Shown in pieces: positions 38,438-47,637 of a DNA stretch of 64,000 nt (position 1 is its first letter; every line of letters starts with the position of its first letter). The stretch is from Flavobacterium sp. 102 (GTDB lineage Bacteria > Bacteroidota > Bacteroidia > Flavobacteriales > Flavobacteriaceae), in the NCBI RefSeq assembly GCF_003634615.1, contig NZ_RBKX01000001.1:558001-622000 (forward strand). The letters are read 5' to 3'. The notes beneath the pieces are model-generated. The model saw only the letters and a list, made by a program, of their open reading frames with translations. It had not been told where the DNA came from and searched no databases. Both the position numbers and the translations under genes were made by a program.

Positions 38438-39919
38438 ATGTCGATTTGGAAAAGAAAACCTATGGCGCTGTTATTAGCAGAAGCGTCAGAGTCTGAAAAA
38501 GGATTAAAAAGAACCTTAACCGCATGGTCTTTGGTTGCCTTGGGAATTGGAGCTATTATAGGCGCTGGTCTGTTTGTTAGAACTGCCACAGCTGCAGCTC
38601 AAAATGCCGGGCCATCAGTAACAATTGGTTTTATTGTAGCCGCTATCGGATGTGCTTTAGCCGGATTATGTTATGCTGAATTGTCCTCTTCTATTCCTAT
38701 TGCCGGAAGTGCTTATACTTATACTTATGCAACCATGGGTGAATTCCTTGCTTGGATTATCGGATGGGATTTGATTTTAGAATATGCTGTTGGCGCTGCT
38801 ACTGTTGGTATTGCTTGGAGTGAATATCTTAATAATCTACTGGTCAATGTGCTCCATGTGAGCCCAATTCCGTATGAATTTTGTCATTCGCCTTTCCAAA
38901 CTTCTTTAGATGGTGTTAACGGAATCATCAATTTGCCTGCTTTATTTATTGTAGCGGCTATCAGTTTACTTTTAATTAAAGGCACACAAGAATCTGCTTT
39001 TGTAAACGGAATCATTGTAGTGGTTAAAGTAGCTATTGTAGTAATGATTATTGTTTTTGGTTGGAGTTTTATTGATGAAGCCAATCACACACCATATATT
39101 CCGGAGCCAGGCATCTTTACAGACGAACATGGTATTGGCCATAATTATGGTGGTATTATGGGAATTCTAGGTGCAGCAGGAACTGTTTTCTTTGCTTTTA
39201 TCGGATTTGACGCCGTAAGTACAGCAGCTCAAGAAACCAAAAATCCAAAACGCGATATGCCAATTGGTATTTTAGGGTCATTAGCTATTTGTACTGTTTT
39301 ATATATCCTATTTGCACACGTTTTAACAGGAGTGGCAACGGTTGAAGATTTTAGAACCGGTGGAAAAGAAGCTTCAGTTTCATTTGCAATTCAAAAATAC
39401 ATGTTTGGCTACGAATGGTTAGCACAGCTTGTTACTGTGGCTATTTTGGCAGGATTTTCTTCTGTAATTTTGGTAATGTTATTAGGCCAATCCCGAGTTT
39501 TTTACTCAATGGGTAAAGATGGTTTGTTGCCAAAAGCCTTTAGTGAAGTACATCCAAAATACAAAACGCCATACAAAGCCAACTTAGCCATTTTAATTAT
39601 TGTTGGCCTTTTTGCTGCCTTTGTTCCCGGTGACATTGTAGGTGACATGACCAGTATCGGAACTTTATTTGCCTTTATTTTAGTGTGTGTTTCTGTAATT
39701 GTTTTGAGAAAAACTGAACCAAACATGAAGCGCGAATTCAAAACGCCTTTTGTGCCTTTTGTGCCCATTTTAGGCATTATCGTTTGTTTAGCTATGATTT
39801 ATGGATTAGGTTGGACAAACTGGTTAAGACTTTTAGGTTGGTTGGCATTAGGTTTCATAATTTACTTTGGTTACAGTAAAAAGAGAAGTAAGCTAAACAA
39901 TCCGAATAAACAGGAATAA
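38438..39919 (+). CDS. APC-family amino-acid permease
   Basis: 493 residues, about 12-13 hydrophobic helices. The family entry motif is clear: GLKRTLTAWSLVALGIGAIIGAGLFV, plus AGSAYTYTYATMGEFLAWIIGWDLILEYAVG and FFAFIGFDAVSTAAQETKNPKRDMPIGI. This wording is that of the cationic-amino-acid-transporter-like branch common in Bacteroidota (YfnA-like); substrate specificity cannot be read. Inner-membrane importer, standing alone and ending in a strong terminator. Fits the amino-acid catabolic genes downstream. Confidence 0.92.
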   Translation: MSIWKRKPMALLLAEASESEKGLKRTLTAWSLVALGIGAIIGAGLFVRTATAAAQNAGPSVTIGFIVAAIGCALAGLCYAELSSSIPIAGSAYTYTYATMGEFLAWIIGWDLILEYAVGAATVGIAWSEYLNNLLVNVLHVSPIPYEFCHSPFQTSLDGVNGIINLPALFIVAAISLLLIKGTQESAFVNGIIVVVKVAIVVMIIVFGWSFIDEANHTPYIPEPGIFTDEHGIGHNYGGIMGILGAAGTVFFAFIGFDAVSTAAQETKNPKRDMPIGILGSLAICTVLYILFAHVLTGVATVEDFRTGGKEASVSFAIQKYMFGYEWLAQLVTVAILAGFSSVILVMLLGQSRVFYSMGKDGLLPKAFSEVHPKYKTPYKANLAILIIVGLFAAFVPGDIVGDMTSIGTLFAFILVCVSVIVLRKTEPNMKREFKTPFVPFVPILGIIVCLAMIYGLGWTNWLRLLGWLALGFIIYFGYSKKRSKLNNPNKQE

Positions 39920-39939
39920 TTTTATTATATCCTTTTACC

Positions 39940-39981
39940 AAAAAGGATTAGAGAGCCATTCAAAACTCTTTAATCCTTTTT
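39940..39981 (+). terminator. Intrinsic terminator after the permease
   Basis: 16-bp stem (39940-39955 / 39966-39981, core aaaaaggatta / taatccttttt) with loop ccattcaaaa and T's following. Confidence 0.9.
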
Positions 39982-40119
39982 TGCTTTTATAAAAATTGAC
40001 AATTATCATTTTCAGCGTTTATATTTTTCCGATATTTGTATGAATGAAAAAATGGGATAATTTATTAGCGCATTTAAAATTCCTCATCAAGAGAAATCCT
40101 GAGTGAGTTGATGCAGCAT

Positions 40120-40175
40120 ATCAATTATTCAATGTAACAATTTACCAATTGCTACATTTTCAAATTGTTTAATTA
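40120..40175. repeat. Iterated caat-word element upstream of hmgA
   Basis: Short words tcaatta, caatgtaa, caatttac, caattgctac and caaattg follow one another in the 60-odd nt before hmgA. One side only; no inverted partner is present. Confidence 0.4.
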
Positions 40176-40188
40176 AACCATTAAATTT

Positions 40189-41346
40189 ATGCCATTATAT
40201 CACAAATTAGGAAATATTCCACCCAAAAGACATACCATTTTCCGCAAACCTAACGGAGATTTGTACTACGAACAATTGTTCGGTACCGTCGGTTTTGACG
40301 GAATGTCTACCAACTCCTATCACGAACACCGACCAACACAAGTCAAAGAAATCAGAAACCAATACAGCGTTGCGCCCAAAATTTCAAAAGCCAATAACAT
40401 TCAATCTTATCGCCTTCGCGGATTTCAAGTAAACCCGGAAAACGACTTTTTGGAAAGCCGAAAAATTGTGTTGACCAATTCCGATTGTCATATTGCTTTG
40501 GCAGCGCCAAAACAGTCAACCAAAGATTATTTTTATAAAAATACCGATTCAGACGAATTGCTTTTCATCCATCGCGGTAGCGGGAAATTAAGAACCATGT
40601 TGGGAAATCTCGATTTCAAATACGGTGATTACCTGTTGATTCCACGCGGTATCATTTACAAAATCGATTTTGATACCGAAGACAACCGTTTGTTTATCGT
40701 TGAATCTCACCGACCAATTTACACCCCAAAACGATATAGAAATTGGTTCGGACAATTATTAGAACATTCTCCTTTCTGTGAACGTGACATTCGTCGTCCG
40801 TATGAATTAGAAACTCATGACGAAAAAGGTGAATTTATTATCAAAGTCAAAAAGAAAGACGAAATATTTGATATGGTTTATGCCACGCATCCTTTTGATG
40901 TGATTGGATATGACGGTTACAATTATCCGTATGCCTTTTCGATTCACGACTTCGAACCAATAACAGGAAGAATTCACCAACCGCCACCGGTACATCAAAC
41001 CTTTGAAACCGACGCGTTTGTGGTTTGCTCTTTCGTGCCACGTTTATACGATTACCATCCGGATGCTATTCCGGCGCCATACAACCACAGCAACATCGAT
41101 TCCGATGAAGTTTTGTATTATGTTGACGGTGATTTTATGAGCAGAAATGACATCGAAGCCGGACATATTTCCTTACATCCTGCGGGAATTCCACACGGTC
41201 CACATCCCGGAGCAGTAGAAAGAAGTATCGGAAAAACAGAAACACAAGAATTAGCCGTAATGGTAGACACTTTCAAACCTTTAATGGTTACAGAAGAAGC
41301 CATGAAAATTGCCGATGATAAGTATTTCCAATCTTGGTTAGAGTAA
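40189..41346 (+). CDS. hmgA: Homogentisate 1,2-dioxygenase
   Basis: 385 residues. Non-haem iron enzyme that opens the aromatic ring of homogentisate to maleylacetoacetate in phenylalanine/tyrosine degradation. Cupin fold; metal and substrate region FVPRLYDYHPDAIPAPYNHSN, then DSDEVLYYVDGDF and ISLHPAGIPHGPHPG supply the His/Glu ligands. Shorter than the approximately 430-residue human and pseudomonad enzymes, as is usual for the Bacteroidota branch. Only about 50 nt before hpd, the previous step of the pathway, in the same direction. Confidence 0.94.
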   Translation: MPLYHKLGNIPPKRHTIFRKPNGDLYYEQLFGTVGFDGMSTNSYHEHRPTQVKEIRNQYSVAPKISKANNIQSYRLRGFQVNPENDFLESRKIVLTNSDCHIALAAPKQSTKDYFYKNTDSDELLFIHRGSGKLRTMLGNLDFKYGDYLLIPRGIIYKIDFDTEDNRLFIVESHRPIYTPKRYRNWFGQLLEHSPFCERDIRRPYELETHDEKGEFIIKVKKKDEIFDMVYATHPFDVIGYDGYNYPYAFSIHDFEPITGRIHQPPPVHQTFETDAFVVCSFVPRLYDYHPDAIPAPYNHSNIDSDEVLYYVDGDFMSRNDIEAGHISLHPAGIPHGPHPGAVERSIGKTETQELAVMVDTFKPLMVTEEAMKIADDKYFQSWLE

Positions 41347-41399
41347 AAAATTAAACACAACTTTTGGGGAATGACATTCCCTTTTAAATAGATTATATT

Positions 41400-42560
41400 A
41401 TGTCAAAAGAAATAAAATCCGTTGAATACGGACTAGAAAAAATATTTGAAGGCGCACAAGATTTCCTTCCGCTTTTAGGAACAGATTACGTAGAATTCTA
41501 CGTCGGAAATGCTAAACAAGCTGCCCATTTTTACAAAACAGCTTTTGGATTCCAATCTCACGCCTACGCCGGATTAGAAACCGGAATGAGAGACAGAGCG
41601 TCTTATGTTTTAAAACAAGACAAAATTCGTTTGGTATTGACAACTGCCTTAAACAGCAATTCACCTATCGGAGAACATGTAAAAAAACATGGCGATGGTG
41701 TAAAAGTAGTAGCTTTATGGGTTGAAGACGCTCGTTCTGCTTTCGAAGAAACTACTAAGCGTGGCGCCAGAGTTTTCATGGAACCAACCGTAGAAAAAGA
41801 CGAACACGGAGAAGTAGTTCGTGCCGGAATTTACACTTATGGCGAAACAGTTCACATGTTTGTGGAACGCAAAAATTACAATGGTGCATTCCTACCGGGA
41901 TATAAAGAATGGAAATCCGATTACAATCCGAAACCGGTTGGACTAAAATACGTTGACCACATGGTTGGAAATGTAGGTTGGAACGAAATGAACACTTGGG
42001 TAAAATGGTATGAAGACGTGATGGGATTTGTAAACTTCTTATCTTTTGACGACAAGCAAATCACTACGGAATATTCGGCGCTAATGTCGAAAGTAATGAG
42101 CAACGGTAACGGAAGAATCAAATTCCCAATCAATGAACCGGCCGAAGGAAAAAAACGTTCGCAAATTGAAGAATATCTAGACTTTTATGAAGGTCCGGGC
42201 GTACAACATATAGCGGTAGCCACCGACGATATTATCACGACCGTTGCGGATATGCGCGCCAGAGGAATTGAATTCTTAACCACTCCGCCTCAAGCTTATT
42301 ACGATGCTATTCCTGAAAGATTGAAAGACCACATGAGTAAGTTCAAAGAAGACATTAACGAACTTCAAAAACTAGGAATTATGATTGATGCGGATGAAGA
42401 AGGTTATCTATTGCAAATTTTCACCAGACCGGTTGAAGACCGACCAACCTTATTTTTTGAGATTATTCAGCGAATGGGCGCCAGAGGATTTGGCGCGGGT
42501 AATTTCAAAGCTTTATTTGAATCGATAGAAAGAGAGCAAATGTTGCGAGGAACACTGTAA
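41400..42560 (+). CDS. hpd: 4-hydroxyphenylpyruvate dioxygenase
   Basis: 386 residues. Converts 4-hydroxyphenylpyruvate to homogentisate, the substrate of the preceding hmgA. Two vicinal-oxygen-chelate halves. Iron ligands lie in LKYVDHMVGNV, GPGVQHIAVATDDI and the C-terminal FFEIIQRMGARGFGAGNFKALFESIEREQ, a diagnostic HPPD end with the Glu ligand. No terminator hairpin was found straight after it; the region to 42671 is AT-rich. Confidence 0.96.
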   Translation: MSKEIKSVEYGLEKIFEGAQDFLPLLGTDYVEFYVGNAKQAAHFYKTAFGFQSHAYAGLETGMRDRASYVLKQDKIRLVLTTALNSNSPIGEHVKKHGDGVKVVALWVEDARSAFEETTKRGARVFMEPTVEKDEHGEVVRAGIYTYGETVHMFVERKNYNGAFLPGYKEWKSDYNPKPVGLKYVDHMVGNVGWNEMNTWVKWYEDVMGFVNFLSFDDKQITTEYSALMSKVMSNGNGRIKFPINEPAEGKKRSQIEEYLDFYEGPGVQHIAVATDDIITTVADMRARGIEFLTTPPQAYYDAIPERLKDHMSKFKEDINELQKLGIMIDADEEGYLLQIFTRPVEDRPTLFFEIIQRMGARGFGAGNFKALFESIEREQMLRGTL

Positions 42561-42646
42561 TATTTAAATTTTGTTAAATATAATTTAAAAACAACCCTTA
42601 AAAAAGACCATATTTTATTAAATTATTGTTAAAGTTGACTTTTAGC

Positions 42647-42678
42647 TTGTAATAATGCAACGTGTTGATTTATCTTTG
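42647..42678 (+). promoter_or_regulatory. Bacteroidota promoter of a candidate small RNA
   Basis: TTG (42647-42649), 21-nt spacer, TATCTTTG (42671-42678). A full consensus promoter that is too far upstream of the next CDS (about 170 nt) and separated from it by a terminator. Confidence 0.65.
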
Positions 42679-42683
42679 CAGGA

Positions 42684-42795
42684 CAAAACAGGGGAGTGGT
42701 TTCCTCAAGTTTTGGATAAATTTTCATAATTTATAGTTTTTTGGTTGGTTAATAGCATAAAAACTCAGTCATTAATTTGATTGGGTTTTTTTGTT
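42684..42795 (+). ncRNA. Candidate small RNA, about 110 nt
   Basis: Bounded by a promoter (42647-42678) and a terminator (42760-42789), with no ORF of note between. Start estimated 6-7 nt after the -7 box (gcaggacaaaacagggg), end in the T run after the hairpin. Contains ggggagtggtttcctc, which can form a small hairpin. A second promoter starts within the terminator arm for the next gene. Related families such as Flavo-1 were not searched. Confidence 0.45.
42760..42789 (+). terminator. Intrinsic terminator of the candidate small RNA
   Basis: Stem aaaactcagtc / gattgggtttt (two G-U pairs) with loop attaattt and a T run. Confidence 0.65.
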
Positions 42796-42807
42796 TTGGT
42801 ACTTTTG
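42777..42807 (+). promoter_or_regulatory. Bacteroidota promoter for the DUF3108 / tryptophan dioxygenase operon
   Basis: TTG (42777-42779), 20-nt spacer, TACTTTTG (42800-42807). The -33 element overlaps the terminator hairpin of the upstream candidate RNA. Start codon 40 nt downstream. Confidence 0.65.
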
Positions 42808-42846
42808 GAACGGATATTGCACTTACAGTAGAAAATCCATAGAAAA

Positions 42847-43623
42847 ATGAAAAAATTCCTATTCTTATTATTGCTTTTTATCACTGTAAGTTTTGAAGCT
42901 CAAAAACCTGAAGCCTATGATACCGGCGAATGGTTCAAGTTTCGAATTCACTATGGTTTTATCAATGCCGGTTTTGCAACCATGGAAGTAAAAGAAGCTG
43001 TAAAAGAAAACAAAAAAGTATATCACGTTATTGGCAAAGGTTATACTGTCGGTATGTCACGTTTTTTCTTCAAAGTAGATGATACATATGAGAGTTATTT
43101 TGATAAAGTTACTAACAAACCTTATCAATTCGTGAGAAAGATTGATGAAGGTGGTTATACCAAAAATCAGGAGGGTTTTTTTAATCAGGCAACCAATAAA
43201 GTTTTGGTGAAAAATTACAAAAACAACACCGAAAAAACATTTGCTGTCACTGAAAACGTTCAAGACATCTTATCTACCTTTTACTACTTGAGAAACCATC
43301 CCAATATTGACAAATTAAAAGTAGGTGAATCTATTGTTGTTGACATGTTTTTTGATGACGAAGTTTTTAAATTCAAGTTGAAATTTACAGGAAGAGAACA
43401 GTTAAAAACTAAATTCGGAACCGCAGCAACCATGGTGTTTAGACCATTAGTGCAATCGGGAAGAGTGTTTAAAGAAGAAGAAAGTCTTACCGTTTGGATA
43501 TCAGATGACGAAAATAAAATACCTTTGCGAATTAAAGCCAGTTTAGCCGTTGGTTCCATAAAAGCAGATTTAGACGGCTTCAAAGGATTGAAAAGTCCTT
43601 TTATGGTTAAATCAAAAAAATAA
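42847..43623 (+). CDS. DUF3108 domain-containing periplasmic protein
   Basis: 258 residues. Signal peptide 1-18 (MKKFLFLLLLFITVSFEA), then a single beta-rich DUF3108 domain. Family wording: GEWFKFRIHYGFINAGFATMEVKEA, DVQDIL-like ENVQDILSTFYYLRNH, and VWISDDENKIPLRIKASLAVGSIKADLDGFKG. Its function is not known; the domain is found in envelope proteins. The stop codon overlaps the start of the tryptophan dioxygenase (TAATG), which indicates one transcript and coupled translation. Confidence 0.88.
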   Translation: MKKFLFLLLLFITVSFEAQKPEAYDTGEWFKFRIHYGFINAGFATMEVKEAVKENKKVYHVIGKGYTVGMSRFFFKVDDTYESYFDKVTNKPYQFVRKIDEGGYTKNQEGFFNQATNKVLVKNYKNNTEKTFAVTENVQDILSTFYYLRNHPNIDKLKVGESIVVDMFFDDEVFKFKLKFTGREQLKTKFGTAATMVFRPLVQSGRVFKEEESLTVWISDDENKIPLRIKASLAVGSIKADLDGFKGLKSPFMVKSKK

Positions 43624-44558
43624 TGAACAACAAAACAACCAACTACAACTCAACATTAGAAGCATTAGAACAAAAGTTTGAGGCTATAAATCAAAAAACA
43701 GAAACCCATCTTGAAGGATTACTTTGGTCAAAACCCATCACCTATTGGGATTATATTCAAACTGACGCTTTATTAAATTTGCAAACCCAAAGAACCGTTT
43801 TGCCCGACGAAATGGTTTTTATCATGTACCATCAAGTCAACGAATTATTATTCAAAATGATCCTTTGGGAAATTGACCAATTGTGTCATACCGACCAACC
43901 AAAAACTGCTTTTTTTACCGAAAAGTTACGTAGAATCAGTAGGTATTTTGATATGCTAACCACTTCTTTTGACATTATGGGAGACGGAATGGAAGTGGAA
44001 CAATATATGAAATTCAGAAACACTTTGACGCCTGCCAGCGGATTCCAAAGTGCACAATACAGAATGATAGAATTCTCCTCAACCGATTTAATCAACCTAA
44101 TTGATTATCGTTTCAGAGCTGACATCGACCGAAATACACCTTATTCTCATGCTCTGGAACATTTGTATTGGCAAGCCGCCGGGAAAGACCACAAAACCGG
44201 AGAGAAATCCTATCTGATTTTAGAATTCGAAAGAAAATACCGCGAAGAGTTTCTTCGATATATGGAAGAATACAACACCATTAATATTTGGCAAAAATTC
44301 AAACAACTTCCTCTTGAAGACCAAAAAGACGCAGCTTTAGTGAATGCTATGCGTCATTATGATTACACGGTAAACATCACTTGGGTGATGGGTCATTTAA
44401 ATGCCGCCAAAAAATATATTGAAAGCGGTCAAGGTTCTGGCGAAGCCACCGGCGGAAGCGATTGGAAAAAATACATGCATCCCAAATACCAACGCCGAAT
44501 ATTTTTCCCTGAATTGTGGAGCGAAGACGAGTTAAAAAATTGGGGTGAAGGATTATAG
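43623..44558 (+). CDS. Tryptophan 2,3-dioxygenase family protein
   Basis: 311 residues. Haem enzyme opening tryptophan to N-formylkynurenine, first step of the kynurenine pathway. Family features: YWDYIQTDALLNLQ, then PDEMVFIMYHQVNELLFKMILWEIDQL with the histidine expected in the haem pocket (MYHQVNELLFK), a central SGFQSAQYRMIEF, and WVMGHLNAAKKYI near the end. Gly-rich STxG-like loop GSGEATGGSDWKKYM. Longer than the short bacterial TDO and lacking no obvious key block. Coupled to DUF3108 upstream; the M23 peptidase follows 6 nt later. Confidence 0.88.
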   Translation: MNNKTTNYNSTLEALEQKFEAINQKTETHLEGLLWSKPITYWDYIQTDALLNLQTQRTVLPDEMVFIMYHQVNELLFKMILWEIDQLCHTDQPKTAFFTEKLRRISRYFDMLTTSFDIMGDGMEVEQYMKFRNTLTPASGFQSAQYRMIEFSSTDLINLIDYRFRADIDRNTPYSHALEHLYWQAAGKDHKTGEKSYLILEFERKYREEFLRYMEEYNTINIWQKFKQLPLEDQKDAALVNAMRHYDYTVNITWVMGHLNAAKKYIESGQGSGEATGGSDWKKYMHPKYQRRIFFPELWSEDELKNWGEGL

Positions 44559-44564
44559 TTAAAA

Positions 44565-45806
44565 ATGATGTCGAAAATCTTTCAAAAAATCCTCCTTGCC
44601 ATAGTGCTTACTTCTTTTGTAATTTCTTGTGATAAAACAAAAGAGGAAGAATTCATTGTAGAAAAGCCAAAACCAAAATTGATCGATTTCGGATTTAATC
44701 TGAATGATTTTAATATTGTAAATGACACCGTAAAATCAGGCGATACTTTTGGCAGTATTATTGACAAACAAAACTTAGGCGACAAAGGCGTTTTCGACAT
44801 CGCAGCCAAAGTCAAAGATAGCTTTGACGTGCGAAACATTAGAAAAGGAAAACCTTATTCTATTCTTCGCAGCAAAGGCAAAACCAATAAAATTCAATAT
44901 TTTATATACCAACCTGATAAAATCAATTATTATGTAATCGATTTTAGAGATTCTATTATTGCCCACAAGAAAACCAGACCGTTAACTTTTAAAACCAGAA
45001 CAATTGCCGGTGCTTTAGATGGTTCGTTATCGGAAACTTTGGCCAAAGAAAATGTTGATCCCGCTTTGGCTTCCAAAATTGCCAAAATATACGCTTGGTC
45101 GATTGACTTTTTCAAACTCCAAAAAGGAGATAAATTTGGCTTGACTTTTACCGAACGTTATATCAATGACACCGTTTATGACGGTGTAGACAGTTTAAAA
45201 GCTTCTTTTTTTGAGTACAAAGGCAAAAAAATCTACGCCTTTCCTTTCTCGCCTAATGAAAGTTCTAAAAGACTGGAATATTATGATGAAGAAGGAAAAA
45301 CGCTGAAAAATTTCTTCCTGAAAGCGCCTTTAAAATTTATCAATATCACCTCAAGATATACCAAAAACAGATTCCATCCGGTACAAAAAAGATGGAAAGC
45401 CCACAACGGAACAGATTATGCAGCACCAACCGGAACACCAATTATGTCTACCGCTGCCGGAGTTGTTGAACAAGCCGGATTTACCACCGGAAACGGAAAT
45501 TTTGTTAAAGTAAAACACGACAGGACTTATTCGACCCAATACTTACACATGTCCAAAATTTTGGTCAAACGTGGTCAAAGAGTAACTCAAGGGCAAGTCA
45601 TCGGCAAAGTTGGTAGCACAGGTTTAGCCACCGGACCACATGTTTGTTATCGTTTCTGGAAAAATGGCGTACAAGTTGATGCATTGCGTTTAAAACTGAC
45701 TACTTCTACTCCAATGGATTCCAAATACAAACAGAAATTCCTAGAAGTAATTACTCCATTGAAAAAAGTGTTGGATAGTACTGCTTCATTAAAGTTTAGA
45801 GATTAA
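44565..45806 (+). CDS. M23-family peptidoglycan endopeptidase, lipoprotein
   Basis: 413 residues. Lipoprotein signal ending in SCDK (lipidated Cys about 22); a second ATG follows the first directly (MMSK). LysM/OapA-like region about 50-100 ([15 protein letters not shown]), a middle domain, then M23 peptidase about 275-400: zinc ligands in [16 protein letters not shown] and YLHMSK, and the [12 protein letters not shown] tail. Family members cut cross-bridges in peptidoglycan at the envelope. Last gene of the DUF3108 / tryptophan dioxygenase transcript, starting 6 nt after it. Confidence 0.92.
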   Translation: MMSKIFQKILLAIVLTSFVISCDKTKEEEFIVEKPKPKLIDFGFNLNDFNIVNDTVKSGDTFGSIIDKQNLGDKGVFDIAAKVKDSFDVRNIRKGKPYSILRSKGKTNKIQYFIYQPDKINYYVIDFRDSIIAHKKTRPLTFKTRTIAGALDGSLSETLAKENVDPALASKIAKIYAWSIDFFKLQKGDKFGLTFTERYINDTVYDGVDSLKASFFEYKGKKIYAFPFSPNESSKRLEYYDEEGKTLKNFFLKAPLKFINITSRYTKNRFHPVQKRWKAHNGTDYAAPTGTPIMSTAAGVVEQAGFTTGNGNFVKVKHDRTYSTQYLHMSKILVKRGQRVTQGQVIGKVGSTGLATGPHVCYRFWKNGVQVDALRLKLTTSTPMDSKYKQKFLEVITPLKKVLDSTASLKFRD

Positions 45807-45875
45807 TTTTAAAAATATTTTGCAACTACAACGTTAGCGTAAAATATTCACATCACTTATACCAATCAATATTTG

Positions 45876-45883
45876 TAAATTTG
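45876..45883 (+). promoter_or_regulatory. Bacteroidota -7 box for pgi
   Basis: TAAATTTG fits TAnnTTTG, 18 nt before the ATG at 45902. It places the transcript start downstream of a TTG at 45881, which supports the 45902 start. Confidence 0.6.
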
Positions 45884-45901
45884 TCATTCAAATGTAAACG
45901 A

Positions 45902-47545
45902 ATGGCATTAACACAACTCAATCCTACAAGCACAAACGCTTGGGAAAAACTGAACCAACATTACGCTCAAATGAAAAACGTTTCCATGAAGGAAATGTTT
46001 GCCAATGATACCACAAGAGCATCAAAATTTCATATCCAATGGAATGATTTTTTAGTCGATTATTCTAAAAATATCATCAGTCAAGATACTTTAAATTTAT
46101 TGCAGGAATTAGCCAAAGAAGCCAATCTTCAGGAAGCCATTGCGCAATATTTCAACGGTGATGCCATCAATCAAACCGAAAACAGAGCCGTTTTACATAC
46201 TGCTTTGCGTTCGCCTGAAACTGCCAGTGTTTTAGTCGATGGAGAAAATGTAATGCCGGAGATTTATGCGGTAAAAAATAAAATAAAGGCTTTCTCCAAC
46301 GAAGTCATTTCTGAACAAAGAAAAGGTTTCACCGGAAAAGCATTTACAGATGTGGTTAACATCGGAATTGGAGGTTCAGACCTTGGTCCGGCAATGGTCG
46401 TTGGGGCTTTACAGTTCTACAAAAACCAATTAACCGTTCATTTTGTATCCAATGTCGATGGCGATCATGTCAACGAAATCATCAAAAAATTGAATCCCGA
46501 AACGACGCTTTTCGTCATCGCTTCAAAAACATTTACCACACAGGAAACGCTTTCCAATGCCGAAACGATTCGCGCATGGTTTTTAAAATCAGCCAAACAA
46601 GAAGAGGTTGCCAAACACTTTGTTGCCGTTTCGACTAATATTCAAAAAGTAACCGAATTCGGAATCAATCCGGATAATATTTTCCCGATGTGGGATTGGG
46701 TTGGCGGTCGTTTTTCGCTTTGGAGCGCGGTTGGTTTATCCATCAGTTTGGCGGTTGGTTTTGATAATTTTGACGACTTATTAAAAGGCGCAAACGAAAT
46801 GGACGACCATTTCAAAAACGAATCTTTTGACAAAAATATTCCGGTGATTTTAGCCTTATTGAGCATTTGGTACAATAACTTTTTTGGTGCCGAAAGTGAA
46901 GCTTTAATTCCATACACACAATATTTACAAAAATTAGCGCCATATCTACAACAAGGCATTATGGAAAGCAATGGGAAAAGTGTTGGTCGCGATGGAAAAC
47001 CCGTTAATTACCAAACCGGAACGATTATTTGGGGCGAACCAGGAACCAATTCTCAGCATGCCTTTTTCCAATTAATTCACCAAGGAACCAAGTTGATTCC
47101 AACTGATTTTATTGGTTACGTAAAACCGTTATATGGCAATCAAGACCATCATGATAAATTGATGTCGAACTTTTTTGCGCAAACCGAAGCCTTGCTAAAC
47201 GGCAAAACTGAAGCTCAAGTCAAAGCCGAATTCGATAAACAAAATGTAACCGGAGGAAAAGCCGCTTACCTTTTACCCTTTAAAGTTTTCACGGGAAACA
47301 AACCGACCAACACACTTTTGATTGAAAAATTAACGCCAAAATCATTGGGTTCATTAATTGCTTTATACGAACACAAAATCTTTGTACAAGGCATTATTTG
47401 GAACATTTTCAGCTATGACCAATGGGGTGTTGAACTGGGCAAACAATTGGCGAATTCGATATTGGAAGAAATTCATTCCGGTGATGTAAAACAACATGAC
47501 AGCTCTACCGAATTTCTTTTGAAACATTTTTTAAAAAATAAATAA
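45902..47545 (+). CDS. pgi: Glucose-6-phosphate isomerase
   Basis: 547 residues from the ATG at 45902 ([21 protein letters not shown]). Interconverts glucose-6-phosphate and fructose-6-phosphate. Signatures: [28 protein letters not shown], the PGI signature [17 protein letters not shown], and [23 protein letters not shown] with the catalytic His/Glu; C-terminal [11 protein letters not shown]. Length matches the long (E. coli-like) form. Separate transcript between the M23 peptidase and the TonB receptor. Confidence 0.97.
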   Translation: MALTQLNPTSTNAWEKLNQHYAQMKNVSMKEMFANDTTRASKFHIQWNDFLVDYSKNIISQDTLNLLQELAKEANLQEAIAQYFNGDAINQTENRAVLHTALRSPETASVLVDGENVMPEIYAVKNKIKAFSNEVISEQRKGFTGKAFTDVVNIGIGGSDLGPAMVVGALQFYKNQLTVHFVSNVDGDHVNEIIKKLNPETTLFVIASKTFTTQETLSNAETIRAWFLKSAKQEEVAKHFVAVSTNIQKVTEFGINPDNIFPMWDWVGGRFSLWSAVGLSISLAVGFDNFDDLLKGANEMDDHFKNESFDKNIPVILALLSIWYNNFFGAESEALIPYTQYLQKLAPYLQQGIMESNGKSVGRDGKPVNYQTGTIIWGEPGTNSQHAFFQLIHQGTKLIPTDFIGYVKPLYGNQDHHDKLMSNFFAQTEALLNGKTEAQVKAEFDKQNVTGGKAAYLLPFKVFTGNKPTNTLLIEKLTPKSLGSLIALYEHKIFVQGIIWNIFSYDQWGVELGKQLANSILEEIHSGDVKQHDSSTEFLLKHFLKNK

Positions 47546-47637
47546 GCCTTTATCAAAGACAAAGTTTTCTTAATATTTTGTTAACTCCTCTTCTTTTTGG
47601 TTGATTGAATTTTGCAGAAAAATTTAAACAACTCAAA

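Noticed and set aside
40040-40110. Small peptide gene before hmgA
   Set aside because: Only a 6-codon frame (ATG..TAA) is present and there is no promoter or conservation to support it.
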